Position numbers and translations under genes: made by a program. The notes beneath the pieces are model-generated. The model was given only the letters and a program-made list of their open reading frames with translations. It did not search any database and was not told where the DNA came from. Positions 27,801 to 40,330 of a stretch of 64,000 nt of DNA are shown here, one piece after another (the first letter of the stretch is position 1; each line of letters begins with the position of its first letter). This DNA is from Cardiocondyla obscurior. Lineage: Eukaryota; Arthropoda; Insecta; Hymenoptera; Formicidae. The stretch is taken from positions 851,501 to 915,500 of the forward strand of contig NC_091866.1 of the NCBI RefSeq assembly GCF_019399895.1. Direction: 5' to 3'.

Positions 27801-28153
27801 TCACCTCTGTCGAAGTAATTGTGCGACAACTCCGCAATCAAGATTCTTTCATAAGCAGTCGCAATCAAAAATGATAAATTCAACGTACACATATATATAT
27901 ATATATTTTTTTTTTTTAAGTGCTGTTTAAAAATTGTTAACACAAATTTTTTAATTTTAAAAGCAAACTTTTTATTGTACATATGCTAGAAAATATCACT
28001 CTGAATCATTTAATCGAATATAAATATACTAATTATTAAACTTGTTTTACAATCAATTTAAAACGCGCAAAATATACACATTTATTTCGTAACAATAATT
28101 CTTTTAAAGCACAAGAGAAAATGCAACAATATTCGTGCTAAATAGTACTATGG

Positions 28154-28294
28154 GTGCATTCGTTTACACAGTAGCTAGCGCAGTAACTGCACTAGTTCAG
28201 AATTTATCTTTGTTTTTTTTCTTAATGTGCAAAAAAAAAGATAATCTTTGAATGAATGTAATAACTGTGCTGACTGCTGCGTAAACGAATGCAC
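28154..28294. mobile_element. Short fold-back (MITE-like) element
   Basis: The first about 57 bases and the last about 57 bases are imperfect inverted repeats. The outer arms GTGCATTCGTTTAC and GTAAACGAATGCAC are exact, and the match continues at lower identity to an inner ATCTTT/AAAGAT. No reading frame is enclosed. The total of 141 bp fits a very short non-autonomous DNA transposon. CTAT just outside each end could be a target duplication, though one or two bases lie between it and the exact arms. The superfamily was not assigned. Confidence 0.55.
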
Positions 28295-29199
28295 GCTATT
28301 AGATAAAATATTAACCCCATTAAAATTTCAAGATAGGCACGGTTTCAGAAATACAAGGGAATGACAGCTATTGATTATGAAAAATCATCGCTTTCACTCC
28401 TTTATACCTTCGGCTATTTGATATTAAAAAAGGTTTGAAGTTTGAGGTCCAAAAAAAGCGAAATTAGCCATCACTCTTTAATTCTCTTTTAGTAATCTGT
28501 TTTTTAAATTTATTTTTTATTCTTTACTTATTTATTAATTTTTTTGTTTCTATGATTGCTCCAATCAATTTAAATACTGATTTCGAAGACAGTTTTTTTT
28601 ATATAACGATTGAATTAATTTATAATTTTGTAACTGAATATTCTTCTGTATCAATTGTAATGTTTAATTTATACAATAATTTTTTATTTCTTTCTAAAAT
28701 AATAAAAAATAATATCTAGATTTAATTAAAATAAAAATTATGTTTTTCTCTTTTAATTACATTATTTTAATTAAATTGTGAGTTTATAAATATAATATTA
28801 AATTTATTGTTTTTAATATTATTATGTAATAGGCATCGTTTTAAAATAATTGTGGAATTTCGCATGTATACGTATACATATTACTATATACTTCGAAAAC
28901 GAGTAATAAAGAAAATATTGTTGCATTTTGTATCTAAAATTTTAATTCATATTCTTCTGGTATTGTTTCATCTGTATTATGAAATATAATATGTTTGAAA
29001 TATGTTGGCGACCATATTTAAAACCCCATTAATAAATTTATATCGTACGAGTGAAATTTATGTCACAATATCGATGCATTAAACCGAAATAATTATTTAT
29101 CTTCCCATTAGTTGATACATCAGCGAGTTATAAGCTTAAAAATGCGGCACTCCGCTAATAGCAATTATCGAATGCGACGCGTTTCCCGTTCGATATCGG

Positions 29200-29208
29200 T
29201 ATAAAAGG
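29200..29208 (+). promoter_or_regulatory. Orphan TATA-box-like sequence
   Basis: TATAAAAGG matches the core TATA consensus and lies in a somewhat GC-richer stretch. No convincing protein-coding exon lies downstream, so this may be chance or the promoter of an unrecognised non-coding RNA. Confidence 0.2.
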
Positions 29209-29980
29209 GGTAAGAAATGAGAATGCAGAGAGAATGGGAAATTGAATGCAGCGGATAAAACCTTTCGCATTTGGGACACCTATTCGCGCGCGTTGTTATT
29301 CACGTAATATCCAAAAATACAATCGAATGTGATTTAAACGATCTTCGCTCCGTTAATTCCGTGAAAATCCGTGAATCAAAGTATACGTTCGCACAAATAT
29401 CATAGAGGCCAAATATCTATATTTTGATAAAAACACAAACAAAAACGTTGCATTGCGATGATGATCGCGAAAATCGAGATATGAAACAATAGGGAAAAAT
29501 GACCAGTACATTTCATTCAGTTATACTATAATAATTTTACGTCTTATCGAACATCATTTGCGGAAAATTTAGCATTTTTTAAACAATATGTAAATATCGT
29601 ATGCAAATGTTATAACGACGTTACATTGTTCTTAACTTAAAAATTCTTTGTACAACTTGCATTAGATTTTTTTTAGCAAAAATTACAATTTTTTTAACAT
29701 TTAACTTTGAAGAGCTTTGTAATTAACTTTTAAATTACAATTCCGTTAAAGTAAAGTTTCTTGCAGTTAAATAAAGAATAAAGTTCTGTTATTCTGAAAC
29801 TTAATTCGTTAAAACTACTATATATTTTTAATTACTTTTGACTTAAAAAGTGGTTAGTAGCTCAATATGTATTCAAAAATATTCCTTCCAATTCAGTTTT
29901 ATATTTAATACATTAAAACAATTATATATTATGTACATGTATATACACATACACATACGTACGTATACGTATACTTATAC

Positions 29981-30080
29981 ACAAGGTGTTTCAAACTAGA
30001 ATCATTTTTTCCGAGATTTCTCCGAGCATAGTAAAATTAATTTGGTTACACAAAAGACAATTAATAACTGAAGGGGTGTC
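29981..30080. mobile_element. Possible single-ended DNA-transposon relic
   Basis: The segment starts CAAGGTGTTTCAAACT, which resembles the GGTGTTTCA-type ends of Tc1/mariner-like elements. No matching inverted end was found nearby, so a complete element cannot be drawn. Confidence 0.2.
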
Positions 30081-32443
30081 GTTCAAGATTCGAAAATAAA
30101 GGCTCGTCTATGTCGTTTGCATTCGAGTGTGCCCGTGGTTACGGCTAAGGATTATAAATTGTTGAGCTCATTCTTTTCAAAAGATCGTCCATCCGCGAGT
30201 GCGCTCCCTACACAACGAGTCCTCGCAATCTTCTCTACCGTTGTCCATGCCGTGGTGCACTCTCGCCCAGATCGCGGTAATGAACGCGTTCTGCAGTTTG
30301 CACTCGGCGCGAGTCCACCATTATTACATTGCTCGGGCTAAATAAATTATTCTGCCCGGGCTTTTGTGTGCGCCCGCACGTGCGCACGTATGCGAGGTGT
30401 TGCGAGTCCGGTTGTCCTCGACAGCAGATAGAAGAGCACGCGCTCGTCGATCGGTGGAACATTCGCGCCGACTGTGAAAATTGCTAATGTATTGTGCGCG
30501 AAATAACGCGAGTTCGTTGGAATGATTGTTCGCGCTGATCTATTATACACGGGGAAATGTTTAATCGGCGGGCACTATCGAAAGAGATAAAAGTTAGCGA
30601 GAGAGTTGTATCGGCGCGTAGTGAAATGAGTCTACAACCCCGCTCGCGATTTCGCGCTGCTCAAAATCTCCTCGTACATGTTAAATTAAATTACATCATT
30701 AACTCTATTTCTATTTGCGCTTCTACATCTTGATGTTAAAAAAAAGAAAAAAAATAATAAAGAAGAATAATAATTTAGATCGCAAGCCTGAGCGAACGAT
30801 ATACATATACGCGCGGTATGTCTGCAATGTTATATATGAAGTATACAATAGCAGTATCGCGCACACTGCATAACTCAGCAAGATATTGGGTGTACTCTAT
30901 TATCATAGTAAACCTCTGTTCCTCAACAGCCTCTATGATGACGTAATTATCTTTAGTAATTAAAGTACACATATACTTCAGCCGGTTATTGGCTCTTTAG
31001 AGACATGCCGCGGAAAATTATGGAAATTAGAACCAAACAAGCTTTTAAATATTTCCCGATCGATGCTGCCGTGTTCGCAATGGATTAAACTAATATCGGT
31101 CTAATTAATACATTTCGTTTTAGCGTAATGCACCGAGGAACATAATTATCACTTTAGAAATTAAGATGTATCGATCGAATCGGTAAATAAATTCCATTAT
31201 ACCCCGAAATATATACCAGCTGAACTCGCTACGTAGACAATGAATGAGAGCGACCAGCATATTACTGTAGCGGCTGTAGCCATGCTAGCGAATTAACCCA
31301 CGCCGAGCATAGATTAAGATTAGACATTTCGGCTAGCTAGGGGGATCGTCCGGTGAAATGCAGAAATTATAAAAGCGAATTGGAGTGGACGCGATCCATC
31401 GATCGCAGGGGTATCATTACTCAGAGTGGCAAGGTCCGCTGGTCGCGATACACGAGCGATAGATAAAAGAAACCGTGATGGAACGGGCTGGTGGGGGTTG
31501 GTGGTGCCTGCTGCTTCTACTACGACTACGCTTCCCGTGCGCAACAGAGAAGGGTACAGACAGCGGAGGGTAGTAAGTGGGCTAGTAAGTTTCGCGATAA
31601 CAGTTATAAATGACCCTCTCGAAGCACGGCGCCGCAGGACTCTCAACTACGTGCCAGACATTGGCCTCTGCCTAATACAAGCGACGTCACACGGATATAG
31701 CCGTAAAAGGCACTAAACAAACATACGCTAAGTGCCCTCGGTCCGGCGTACGTGTGTGTTTGCGTACTCTTGATCGATAATCGCGCCCGTCGATCGCACA
31801 TGACCGGTCACTGCCGCGACTATCGGAGAACGTCACTTTTTTTTTTTGCGAGGTTGTTCCGTACCGAAACCTTTGCCCGTAAATTTTCTCAATGATCGAG
31901 TTAATATTTCACGCGCAGCATCATTTTCTATCCGTGAATTAGCTTCAGGTAACTTAATTCTCGAATCAAAGTATTCATGGAAGACATCTAGATAAAAAAT
32001 TGAAACAATGTAATGTATATTGTTTCTTAATAAATTGATTAAAATTAAAAATAATGCAGGATCTAATAATTGCTATGCAAACAGGTATAATATGTACGTA
32101 CATGTGAAATAACTTTGTTACTCGTTTTTTACAACGGCGAAAGTAAATGAGCAAGCACATAAGTGCCTTTATCCTATTTCAACACGTATATCTATTCTCT
32201 TTTTCTTCCTTCTTCTTCTTTTTCTTGTTTACAAAAGCGCACATGCAATTCAAATTTACTATCATCAAGAATCACGATTTTAATAAACGAGTATTCATAT
32301 GTATATAACGTTACATGAATATCAAGATAAATTTAGCTAGTTTTGCATCCCCTAAGAGCCTCTTGTGCCTGTAGTACCAAACATCCGTTGATCGGTCAGT
32401 TTTAGGTACACAGAAGAGCTTTCCAAATAACATAGCGCCCGAG

Positions 32444-32675
32444 TACTACATTATGTACGTACTACTACATTATGTGCCACTTAAGATAGATGTTACGCCA
32501 TAATTGCACCCTCCTTTGGAATAATGATGGCAGGTTTTCCCAATGATTAGATATGCCAACAGATAGGTAAGATTATAATGTATAAAGTATAATGAAACCA
32601 ATGTTGGGCTGACGTGGATAAAGTTACGGTAGGTTTTCTCAAACGAACATGCCAACGGACGATTAAGATAATATG
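32444..32675. repeat. Short direct repeats downstream of UAP1
   Basis: A 13-base word (TACTACATTATGT) occurs exactly at 32444-32456 and 32463-32475. A looser repeat, GGYAGGTTTTCYCAA followed about 12-15 bases later by ATGCCAAC, occurs at about 32529 and 32628. The region lies some 560 bases or more past the UAP1 stop codon. Origin unknown. Confidence 0.35.
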
Positions 32676-33238
32676 GAATAAAATGTGGAAATAAATGAAC
32701 AACCGAAATCTATAAATAAATAACTAAAAATTATGAAAGATAAGATGTAAAACAAAAATTATATTTAAAATGTAAGAAAGTGGCAAAGTTTAAAATAAGA
32801 GCTCAGAGAATTGGAATCGATACTATGGCGGGTACACGGTAAAGAACTTACGACTGATTTTTATGCTTATTACAATATATATTTATTACTCTAATTTTAT
32901 TTATATATGTAGGATAACAGTATATAAAAATGTAATACAATACTTATGAACTAAATAATAATATTGCCAGATTACAGTCAAATTATACTTGAATTTATAT
33001 AATCGTTGCATAATTATCGACAGCCTATTTACAGTTTTTATTTTCTATTTAGTTTAACCAATCTCATCATAGAATAAAGCATAACTATTGATATTTAAAA
33101 CTGGATGGTATATAAATCATATGATTGAACGATTCGTTTTAAAAAATATATGCTTAATCTATTGTTCAAAAATATAAATGTCTTACTAAAATGTTTCGTT
33201 ATTGTAAGTCGATAAAACATCTTTCGGTTTTATTTTCA

Positions 33239-34795
33239 TTATTCAAGAACTTGTGGCCCCGCGAAAAACTGGTTTTTTGCGATTTGACACAAATTTTCTC
33301 CAGCGTATGAAAGCAAAGGAGAGATTTCAACATCGCCCCCGACATCTCTTGCTCCTGCTTTTAACAACCATTTTTTATGTAAATTGAGCAAATCCGTGCG
33401 CGCGGTGTCCGGACAATCTTGATCCGAGGAACTTGAATTTTTTAACGGACTAAATTCCTCCTCGCGCGTTCCTTGCCATACCGCAAAATTTTTCGCAAAA
33501 GGAAATACGTCAAACACAAATTTTTCTATCTTGATGCCGTTGGGAACTTTTGGGATGATCCTTTCTCCGTTATCATTAACATATGGAATTTTCTTTTTCG
33601 CCACATGCAGAAGTAAGTCCTTCTCGTACAAATATCCGATGTTTTTTAAAAAGTCGACTGTAAAGTAGTGATTACAAATATTAGCGGCATTATATATCAG
33701 CTGTCCATTGGCATGTCGAAGTTCAGCAGTCTCTTTTGTCACTTCACTGTATTCAACCACTTGATAGTGATTATCCACCTATATAAATCAAAGTAAAAAT
33801 AATAAGCTTTCTATTTAAATAATTAATTTAATAATATACATATATATTTAAAAGAGCATACCTTGCAAACTACGCCAACCGCTTCAGAAGGAAAAGCTTT
33901 TTCGATAACTTTAACTCCGCAATCGATTTCAAATAACAAGCAGTATCCTATAAATATTGGATCTGCTACTTTCACCAAAATATTGTCCACGGAATGTGCG
34001 TGAATGCTCCGTATACCGCGTTGAACCATATCATCCAGTATTCCTTGATTTTTCAAAGCGCGATACAATCCTCCATTGCCATCTGGAGCGTTGGAAACAC
34101 GATGTTTCGCGTCTAAAATAATTTTTCCATCAAATGTAAAGCACGGCAGCATACCCTGTTTGAAGGCCTTGACATTTTTCTCTTTTAAACCAAAATAATG
34201 ATGTTTGCTCAGATATTCAATAGTGGCGTTGTGAGTGGCTTCACTAGTGAGAATATACCTAAAAAATACAATTAATTCAGTAACTTCTCTTAACTCTTAA
34301 CTAATTAATAACGTACCAAGTTATTTCTCCGTGCTTTCCGTGTTGCTGTTGTGCTATATTTTGCAAACGAATTATTCTTTCCGCCTGCAACTGGAAGAGA
34401 GTCTTACGCGATGGCAATCCAACGTCGTACATTCCCTTAGGATAAGTAACTCCTAGACGCGTGCCTTGACCACCTGCCATCAATAATACAGCCACGCGAC
34501 CTTCAGATATTTCTTTCAAGCCACGTTCCTTGTAAATGTTCAATTCTTCCTCGGTAGACGTCTTAACAGAGGCAGTTTTGGTCTCATCAATCGGTTGTAT
34601 CTTGTCATCCATCATGCTCCGATTAATGGACTGGGAAGATTCCACAGCTCTCTTAAAGTATCCTGTAATTTCCTGCAGATCGAGCTCGTTTATGTCATTC
34701 TCCAGTTGATTTCTGTCCTCGTCCGTTAGCTCTTCCCAAAACTGGAGCAAATGCTCCTGGCTGTACTCAGCTAGCTTCTTCCTCAGGCGCTCCAT
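33239..34795 (-). CDS. UDP-N-acetylhexosamine pyrophosphorylase (mummy/UAP1)
   Basis: Makes UDP-N-acetylglucosamine from GlcNAc-1-phosphate and UTP in the cytosol, the last step before chitin synthesis and protein glycosylation. Three exons: 34317-34795, 33862-34258 and 33239-33778, with GT/AG junctions and a continuous frame of 471 residues. The ATG at 34795 (MERLRKK) was chosen because the upstream extension begins only with TTG. The nucleotide-binding signature GGQGTRLG is at residues 108-115, followed by YPKGMYDVGLPSRKTLFQ. PDGNGGLYRAL, HAHSVDNILVKVADP and QVVEYSE are typical of animal UAP1, as is the C-terminal CEISPL-like EISPLLSYAGE. The protein is somewhat shorter than the human form (about 505-522): it lacks part of a loop before EISPL and the extreme C terminus. 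In flies, loss of mummy disrupts cuticle and tracheae. Transcribed in the same direction as the ARF gene upstream. Confidence 0.95.
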
Positions 34796-35800
34796 ACTTG
34801 TCAGTAATCTGCGTGACACTTGCAAACACTTATGGAGGTGTGTATAATGTTTACTCCCTTATCGCTTCGTGTTTATCGTCAGCGTTATTCTCCATAAATC
34901 CTCTGATACGCGGTTGTTCACTGCTCACGTCAAGACGCGGTCGCGAAGGCGAGCGAAGATGAGGACGAGGAAGAGAACGTGCAACGAGCAACAGGTATTC
35001 ATCGAGTTCGACTGGTCTCTCCCGCGGATAGCAATGGCATACCTTCGCTACCTTCACTTTCACAATTCCACGTAGCAGCACGCCCGGTTCGATTTCTCTT
35101 ATCGACCCCTCCCGCCGGACCGCGGCCGGCCTTCTCCGCGCGTATAACCTTCCTTTTCTTTACCACCGTCATATCTCTCTCAGAACGGGTTGCCGGCCCG
35201 TCCGGATCCGCCGAATGTGGGTGTTGACCGTGAACGTGAATGTTGTCGCCAGGAAAAGTTCTTTTTTTCTCCTTGATATCTTTCTCTCTTTCTCCCTCCT
35301 ACGGTGACGACGACAGGGACAGATAACCTGTATACCTGGAGCGGCCCTTTGTTTATTATTTCTTCTTACACCTAGACCGCACGAGCGAACCGATATTCAC
35401 CTCGCCCTGGCGTGCACGTAGCGCAAAGATCGCGGACTTTCACCACCGATAGTAAATATCGGAAGCTGTGCGCGTGATACACGCAAGTCGTCTCTAACCG
35501 GAGATCACTAGCAAAGCAGTACTAAGAACTAAGAGATGTACTTTGAACTTCGCATAGGAGGCTTGTACCAAATTAACCAAATAAAAATTGATACGAAGCG
35601 GCGGCTCGAATTTCCTTTCTCTTGAAACGTAAGGCGTAGAACACTCCTCGGGCAGGCCACTGGCCGACCCTCGCGAGCAGAGTGTGCTCATTGTGGCTGA
35701 CTGCTGAAGCCGACACGAAAAATCGAAGCTGCACTCTGCAGTCGACAGTGAAGGAAAGGATAACCCTTGAGTCCCTTGGCTCAAGGGTTATTCCGGCAAA
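34796..35800. promoter_or_regulatory. Upstream region of UAP1
   Basis: CpG-rich sequence immediately 5' of the pyrophosphorylase start codon (minus strand), densest at about 34900-35240 and 35380-35780. It probably contains the promoter and 5' untranslated exon. No conserved open frame was recognised. Confidence 0.4.
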
Positions 35801-37644
35801 GATGACTGCTAAACGAAAATCTTAACTTCCTTCGTAAGACAATTTAAATAAAAAAAAAATCTACATTTATTATAAATATTTCTATTAAGATTGTCTATAA
35901 ATATTGTTCAATTAAATGAAAAAATATATTGCGCAATGTTGATAAGTAATGCAAATTAATGCAATATAAAAAAGTAAATGCCTCTTCTAATTTAATCAAC
36001 ACTAAGTAATATTATTTGTCTTCATTGGATATTAAAAGTATCTCAATTTCAAATCAATATTATAAACAAATTGTACCTACTCTAAAACATATATTCGCAC
36101 AATAAATTTTTGGAGTCTAAACATAAGCACTTACACTAAGAGAATTCAATGTAAAAATAAATATAATTAATTAGAAAGATGAGCGCTCTTCATTACATTA
36201 CAAAGTAAAGTAAAGAAATCTCGATTTAGATTCTTCAGTAAAGCTAATTAATTCTAAATTGTATAATTGAAATAAAACAAAGAAACCGTGTACCCGATGG
36301 CGAATAATGCATAGACTAAGTATATAAAGCACAATTACAATATATTTCACAAATTGTTTAAACATTCATACATAATTATACGAATTTTCGTATATGACGA
36401 AAAGGCGATTCAATGAAAAATTAAAGGAAGGAGTATATCGTAAAAACAATGTATTTCAAAGATAGGAAAAACGTCGGAACATCGAAGAACGACCGCAAAT
36501 CGAAGAATCGAAATAGCTGACGTGTAACGCCACAATAGCAAAAGTTTACAAATTTATCAACTTTCTGAGGCTTGAGTTTTCGCTGATAGCTTTTAAAATT
36601 TTTATCAAATCTCCGAGTTTTTCGTTACGTTTACTGCACAATTTCGGAATGTCAAGGGCATAGTCTAATGTATTTTATTGAAATGTAATAAATAAACCGC
36701 TTCTCCTCCTTTTTACAGCAAGACGTACATGTTTAGATAACTCCAAGTTTGAAGGTAGGGCAGGTGAGAGAAATAGATGTACACCTGTCAGGACCAACTA
36801 GCAAAAAAATTATCCATACCTTCTGTTTACCAAAGTTTTTTTTTTTTTTTATCGCCGAAAACTTAAAAAAATAAAAAGTAACCTTTGTAACTAGAAAACG
36901 ACAAGTCATTGTATCGTCCGCTGCAATTACAGTTTGCATTTTCATTATAAATCGCACGGGGCCGAAGCGAGAGCAACTTTTGAAAATGTAATGGACAGAG
37001 CAACATTCTCTCTTTCTCTCTTTCTTTCTCTCTCTCTCTCTCTTTTTTCTATCGATCACATTTTTATCATATTTATATAATGTAATGTACAATATGCAGC
37101 TACATTATGATAATCGGTATGTCCAACGCATTCAAAACTGGCAACACTGGTGGGTACTAAACCTTTTTCCTTTTCTCGTGTGTGTTGTTAAACATTTTCT
37201 CATTTCGAAGAGGTATCATTTAAATTACTCATTAATCAATGTGTATCATATGTTTTAGAGTTAGGTACTTTAATATAATTACTTCCAAGTTTTCCACATT
37301 TTTGTGGCATCTCTGTGTAAAAAGTGTAACTATATAATGCTAATATAATAATAATAATTATAATAAGTTGCGCAAGGCAATAGTCCGATGTGGCCATTCG
37401 ATCGTGTGCCTAGCGGCCTGCTTCCTCGCTCCTCTCCCCCCTCAAAAAAAAACCTACTGACACAGAGACAACTCCCAGGAACAATTCTCCTTCTACATTT
37501 CCTCTTAAGATCAGAAACTTTGCGACGTTTTGTATTTCGTTTGTTTCTTATGTTATCCATTCATAGCAGAGGGGGGGAGGAGGTGTATAGCTGTTTTTTG
37601 TATGATGTTAATAGCAACTGAATGTTGACAGAGTAATTTTTCAA
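35801..37644 (-). other. Region between ARF stop and UAP1 promoter; probable ARF 3' UTR
   Basis: AT-rich DNA without coding signal downstream of the ARF stop codon. Part is likely to be the ARF 3' untranslated region. A 45-base pure pyrimidine tract lies at 37006-37050 on the plus strand. Confidence 0.4.
37006..37050. repeat. Polypyrimidine (CT)n tract
   Basis: A 45-base run containing only C and T, largely TC dinucleotide repeats. As purines on the minus strand it would lie in or near the ARF 3' untranslated region. Likely polymorphic. Confidence 0.85.
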
Positions 37645-38679
37645 TTAACGGTTGGCATTTTTCAGCTGATTGGAAAGCCAATCGAGGCCCTCGTAAAGTC
37701 CATCTCCACTTGTGGCACACGTTGCCTGGATGTACCAATTGCGATTACGTAGAGAATGCAATCCCAATTTATCTGTAATCTCTGCTGCATTCATTGCATT
37801 TGGCAGATCCTAAAATATTATTCATTTAATATAATGCCTTCCTTAAAACACGATTATACCAATTTGATAAAAAAATTACTCACTTGCTTGTTGGCAAATA
37901 TAAGGAGTACCGCATCTCTAAGTTCGTCTTCTGCCAGCATTCTCATCAACTCTTCTCGCGCTTCACCGATACGTTCCCTATCATTACTATCAACGACAAA
38001 TATTAACCCCTGTATAAACAAAAAATAAGCAGTTAAAACAATGAAAGAAATTCACATAATGATGAAAGTAGTATTTACATAATTTAAATTAAATTCAAAA
38101 AAAATAAAATTATTATTCTAATAACACATTTTAATTATTCACAGGCCGTAGTAATTAACTTCTAATTAGTAAAGTACGTACTTGTGTATTCTGAAAATAA
38201 TGCCGCCATAGAGGTCTTATTTTGTCTTGGCCACCAACATCCCATACAGTAAAACTTATATTTTTATACTCAACTGTTTCTACATTGAAACCTAAAATAC
38301 AAATTTACATGTGTAATATTACGATTTTTTACATATATATCAATTATTATAATTACAATTGTTGTAGATGTAAATGAGATGTATAAAATTTTGTTAAATA
38401 TTATATTTAAGCCAATATTGATTGGCTTTTTTTTATTTTTTATAGTTATAAATCAATATCCAGAATTACAAAGTTTTGGCATTGTTATTTATAACGATGC
38501 ATACTTATAAAAAAAAGTTACATGTATTTACCTATAGTGGGAATTGTAGTGACAATTTCCCCTAATTTTAATTTGTACAGAATTGTGGTTTTACCAGCTG
38601 CATCAAGACCCACCATCAAAATCCTCATTTCCTTTTTACCAAAGAGACCTTTGAATAATGTTGCAAACATATTCCCCAT
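37645..38679 (-). CDS. ADP-ribosylation factor 1 (class I ARF GTPase)
   Basis: Small GTPase that recruits COPI coat, golgins and lipid enzymes to Golgi membranes. Four coding exons: 38532-38679, 38182-38291, 37884-38009 and 37645-37809. They join in frame to 182 residues, the usual family length. Gly2 (MGNMFATLF) is the N-myristoylation site and the following helix is amphipathic. The P loop GLDAAGKT is at 24-31, switch I contains TIPTIGFNVE, switch II is DVGGQDKIRP, and the base-specificity motif NKQD is at 126-129. The sequence reads as fly Arf79F / vertebrate ARF1. The first coding exon begins 23 bases before the ATG at an acceptor (38702), so the transcript has at least one non-coding 5' exon; a candidate is at 40058-40141. 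Confidence 0.97.
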
Positions 38680-38702
38680 GGTTGGTTCTAGTATGTCAGG
38701 AC

Positions 38703-40330
38703 CTAAACACAATTGTACAAATATATACATACACATGCATAGAATATAATATTCATTAAATTACAGTATAATAAGAAATGATTGCACAAGTCTCATAAAA
38801 TATACAATATTGTTTGAAATAAGTATCATTTTATGCACTATATTATATTTTATATATATACATATAGATTGATTTCAAACTTGACATATGTTTATGCACA
38901 TTTATTTTTAAGATCAAGTTATATGAAGTATTGAAAGGATGCCACCTATTAAATTATATAACTTTACATATGTATACTATACAGAAAAACGAATATCCCA
39001 TTTGGTATAAAGTCCAGCATTTTTCAAAATATAAAAAATTAAGTTTACGTGTTTAAACAAATGCAACATTATTTGAATGGCAAGTGTGTAACATAAAAAG
39101 ATACTATTTGCACACATATATAACTACTATTCGACAAATGTATGTAGTATATAAAGATGTAAAGTTTAGCTCCTTCTATCCCTTGGGTACAAAATCAAGA
39201 TCACAGTAAATTTAAGGGGAAAACTCTTTAAAGAAGAGCTGGAGAAGCGCGATTTGCACGCGGACGAACTAAGAGTTCGGACGAGGGCACGTTTCTCAAA
39301 AACGCGGTCTCATATCGTGATAACGTAGATGCACAACGTTCTCTTTCTCTTTTGCTCGTGCACGATATCGTATAATACAGTATATAATCCCGATCGTGCG
39401 GCGTTCACGACGGGACTCGACAGAAGGGAGGTTCTAACCTGATCGCATCAAAAAGCACTCGCGAAGCAAAGCGATCGAAAAAAAAATTAACTTTGACGCA
39501 ACGGAAATCGCAGATTCGATCGCTGGAACAGATCACGCACTTTTTGCCGAAAGTAGAGAGAAAAGGTCGCGGTGACGCATGCACGCGTGTACGCGTGTAC
39601 GTACGCACGACGCACGCACGACGGGCGAACCGCTCGCTCGCGATGTCCGCTATTGATTCCAATTCGCAATAAAATCGCTACGATTGTCGGACGAGCATAC
39701 CCTGAGGGAGATTGCTATAGGCTTGCTTCACCGACGGCGGCTATGCGGCTCTAAGGGGTGTTGGTTTACTGTTTGATAGGAGGCCAGCGATGGGGTGAGA
39801 GTAATCCGCGCGAGAGCGACGGGACGGTGGGGGCGTAGGAGCGGGATAAGGAAGAGCGAGGACAGGGCGGTGGATGCAGGAGAAGAATGCGGTTCACGAA
39901 GCCACTGCGTACACCCGGTTGCCTGTCACCTTCGACCTACTCCCCAGCGAGTTGCCAAGGATTTCCCGCTCAAAGATTCGCCAGCCAGAGGCTCGCTCTT
40001 ACTATCGAGCTCTCCGCCGGCAGCACGTTGCACATGTACGCCACTTGCGTTACTTACGTTTCAGTAAAAAAGATTATTTTCACGAGAAACGATAAAACAT
40101 AAAACCAACACTCTCGAAAAGTACCGTATGTCAAAATGGCGGACGTGGAAAGGATTCGTACCTTATGCCACGTATAGGGTCACCGAACCACCGCGATTGG
40201 TTCAGCGACGGTCACGTGAAAGTGGAAATTAACCGCGGTACGCAATTATTCCTCGAGCTGGCGCCTCGGTTGATTTTACGTCTAGAGATTTCACGTCCAA
40301 AGAATAACGCGGGTGTATTATAAACCGCGG
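38703..40330 (-). promoter_or_regulatory. ARF 5' intron and CpG-rich promoter region
   Basis: Positions 38703-39200 are AT-rich and look intronic. At 39240-40330 the DNA becomes CpG-rich on both strands, consistent with a promoter island upstream of the ARF gene. Several 60-90 codon open frames here are overlapping, GC-driven and unrecognisable. A 35-base alternating purine-pyrimidine tract is at 39575-39609 and a CACGTG E-box at 40212-40217. Confidence 0.45.
40058..40141 (-). other. Candidate ARF 5' non-coding exon
   Basis: On the minus strand a consensus donor, AAAC then GTAAGT, lies at 40058/40057. Its upstream side carries CCGCCATTTTG at about 40132-40142, which matches the YY1/Pho initiator-type motif usually found at or just after transcription starts. 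Together they suggest a short first exon spliced to the acceptor at 38702. No transcript evidence; other donors in the island are possible. Confidence 0.35.

Larger units (their letters stand above)
24875..33238. other. Gene-free non-coding DNA
   Basis: No convincing exon on either strand. It includes a GC-richer patch at 27360-27740, a poly-T/TA tract near 27890-27920, a fold-back element at 28154-28294, a TATAAAAGG word at 29200, a transposon-end-like segment at 29981-30080, and GC-richer patches at 30180-30650 and 31230-31850. The 32400-32700 segment downstream of the pyrophosphorylase gene contains short direct repeats. Confidence 0.5.

Noticed and set aside
29941..29978. Alternating TA/CA/CG tract as a regulatory element
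   Set aside because: Simple low-complexity alternation interrupted by several steps; nothing beyond microsatellite-like composition supports a function.
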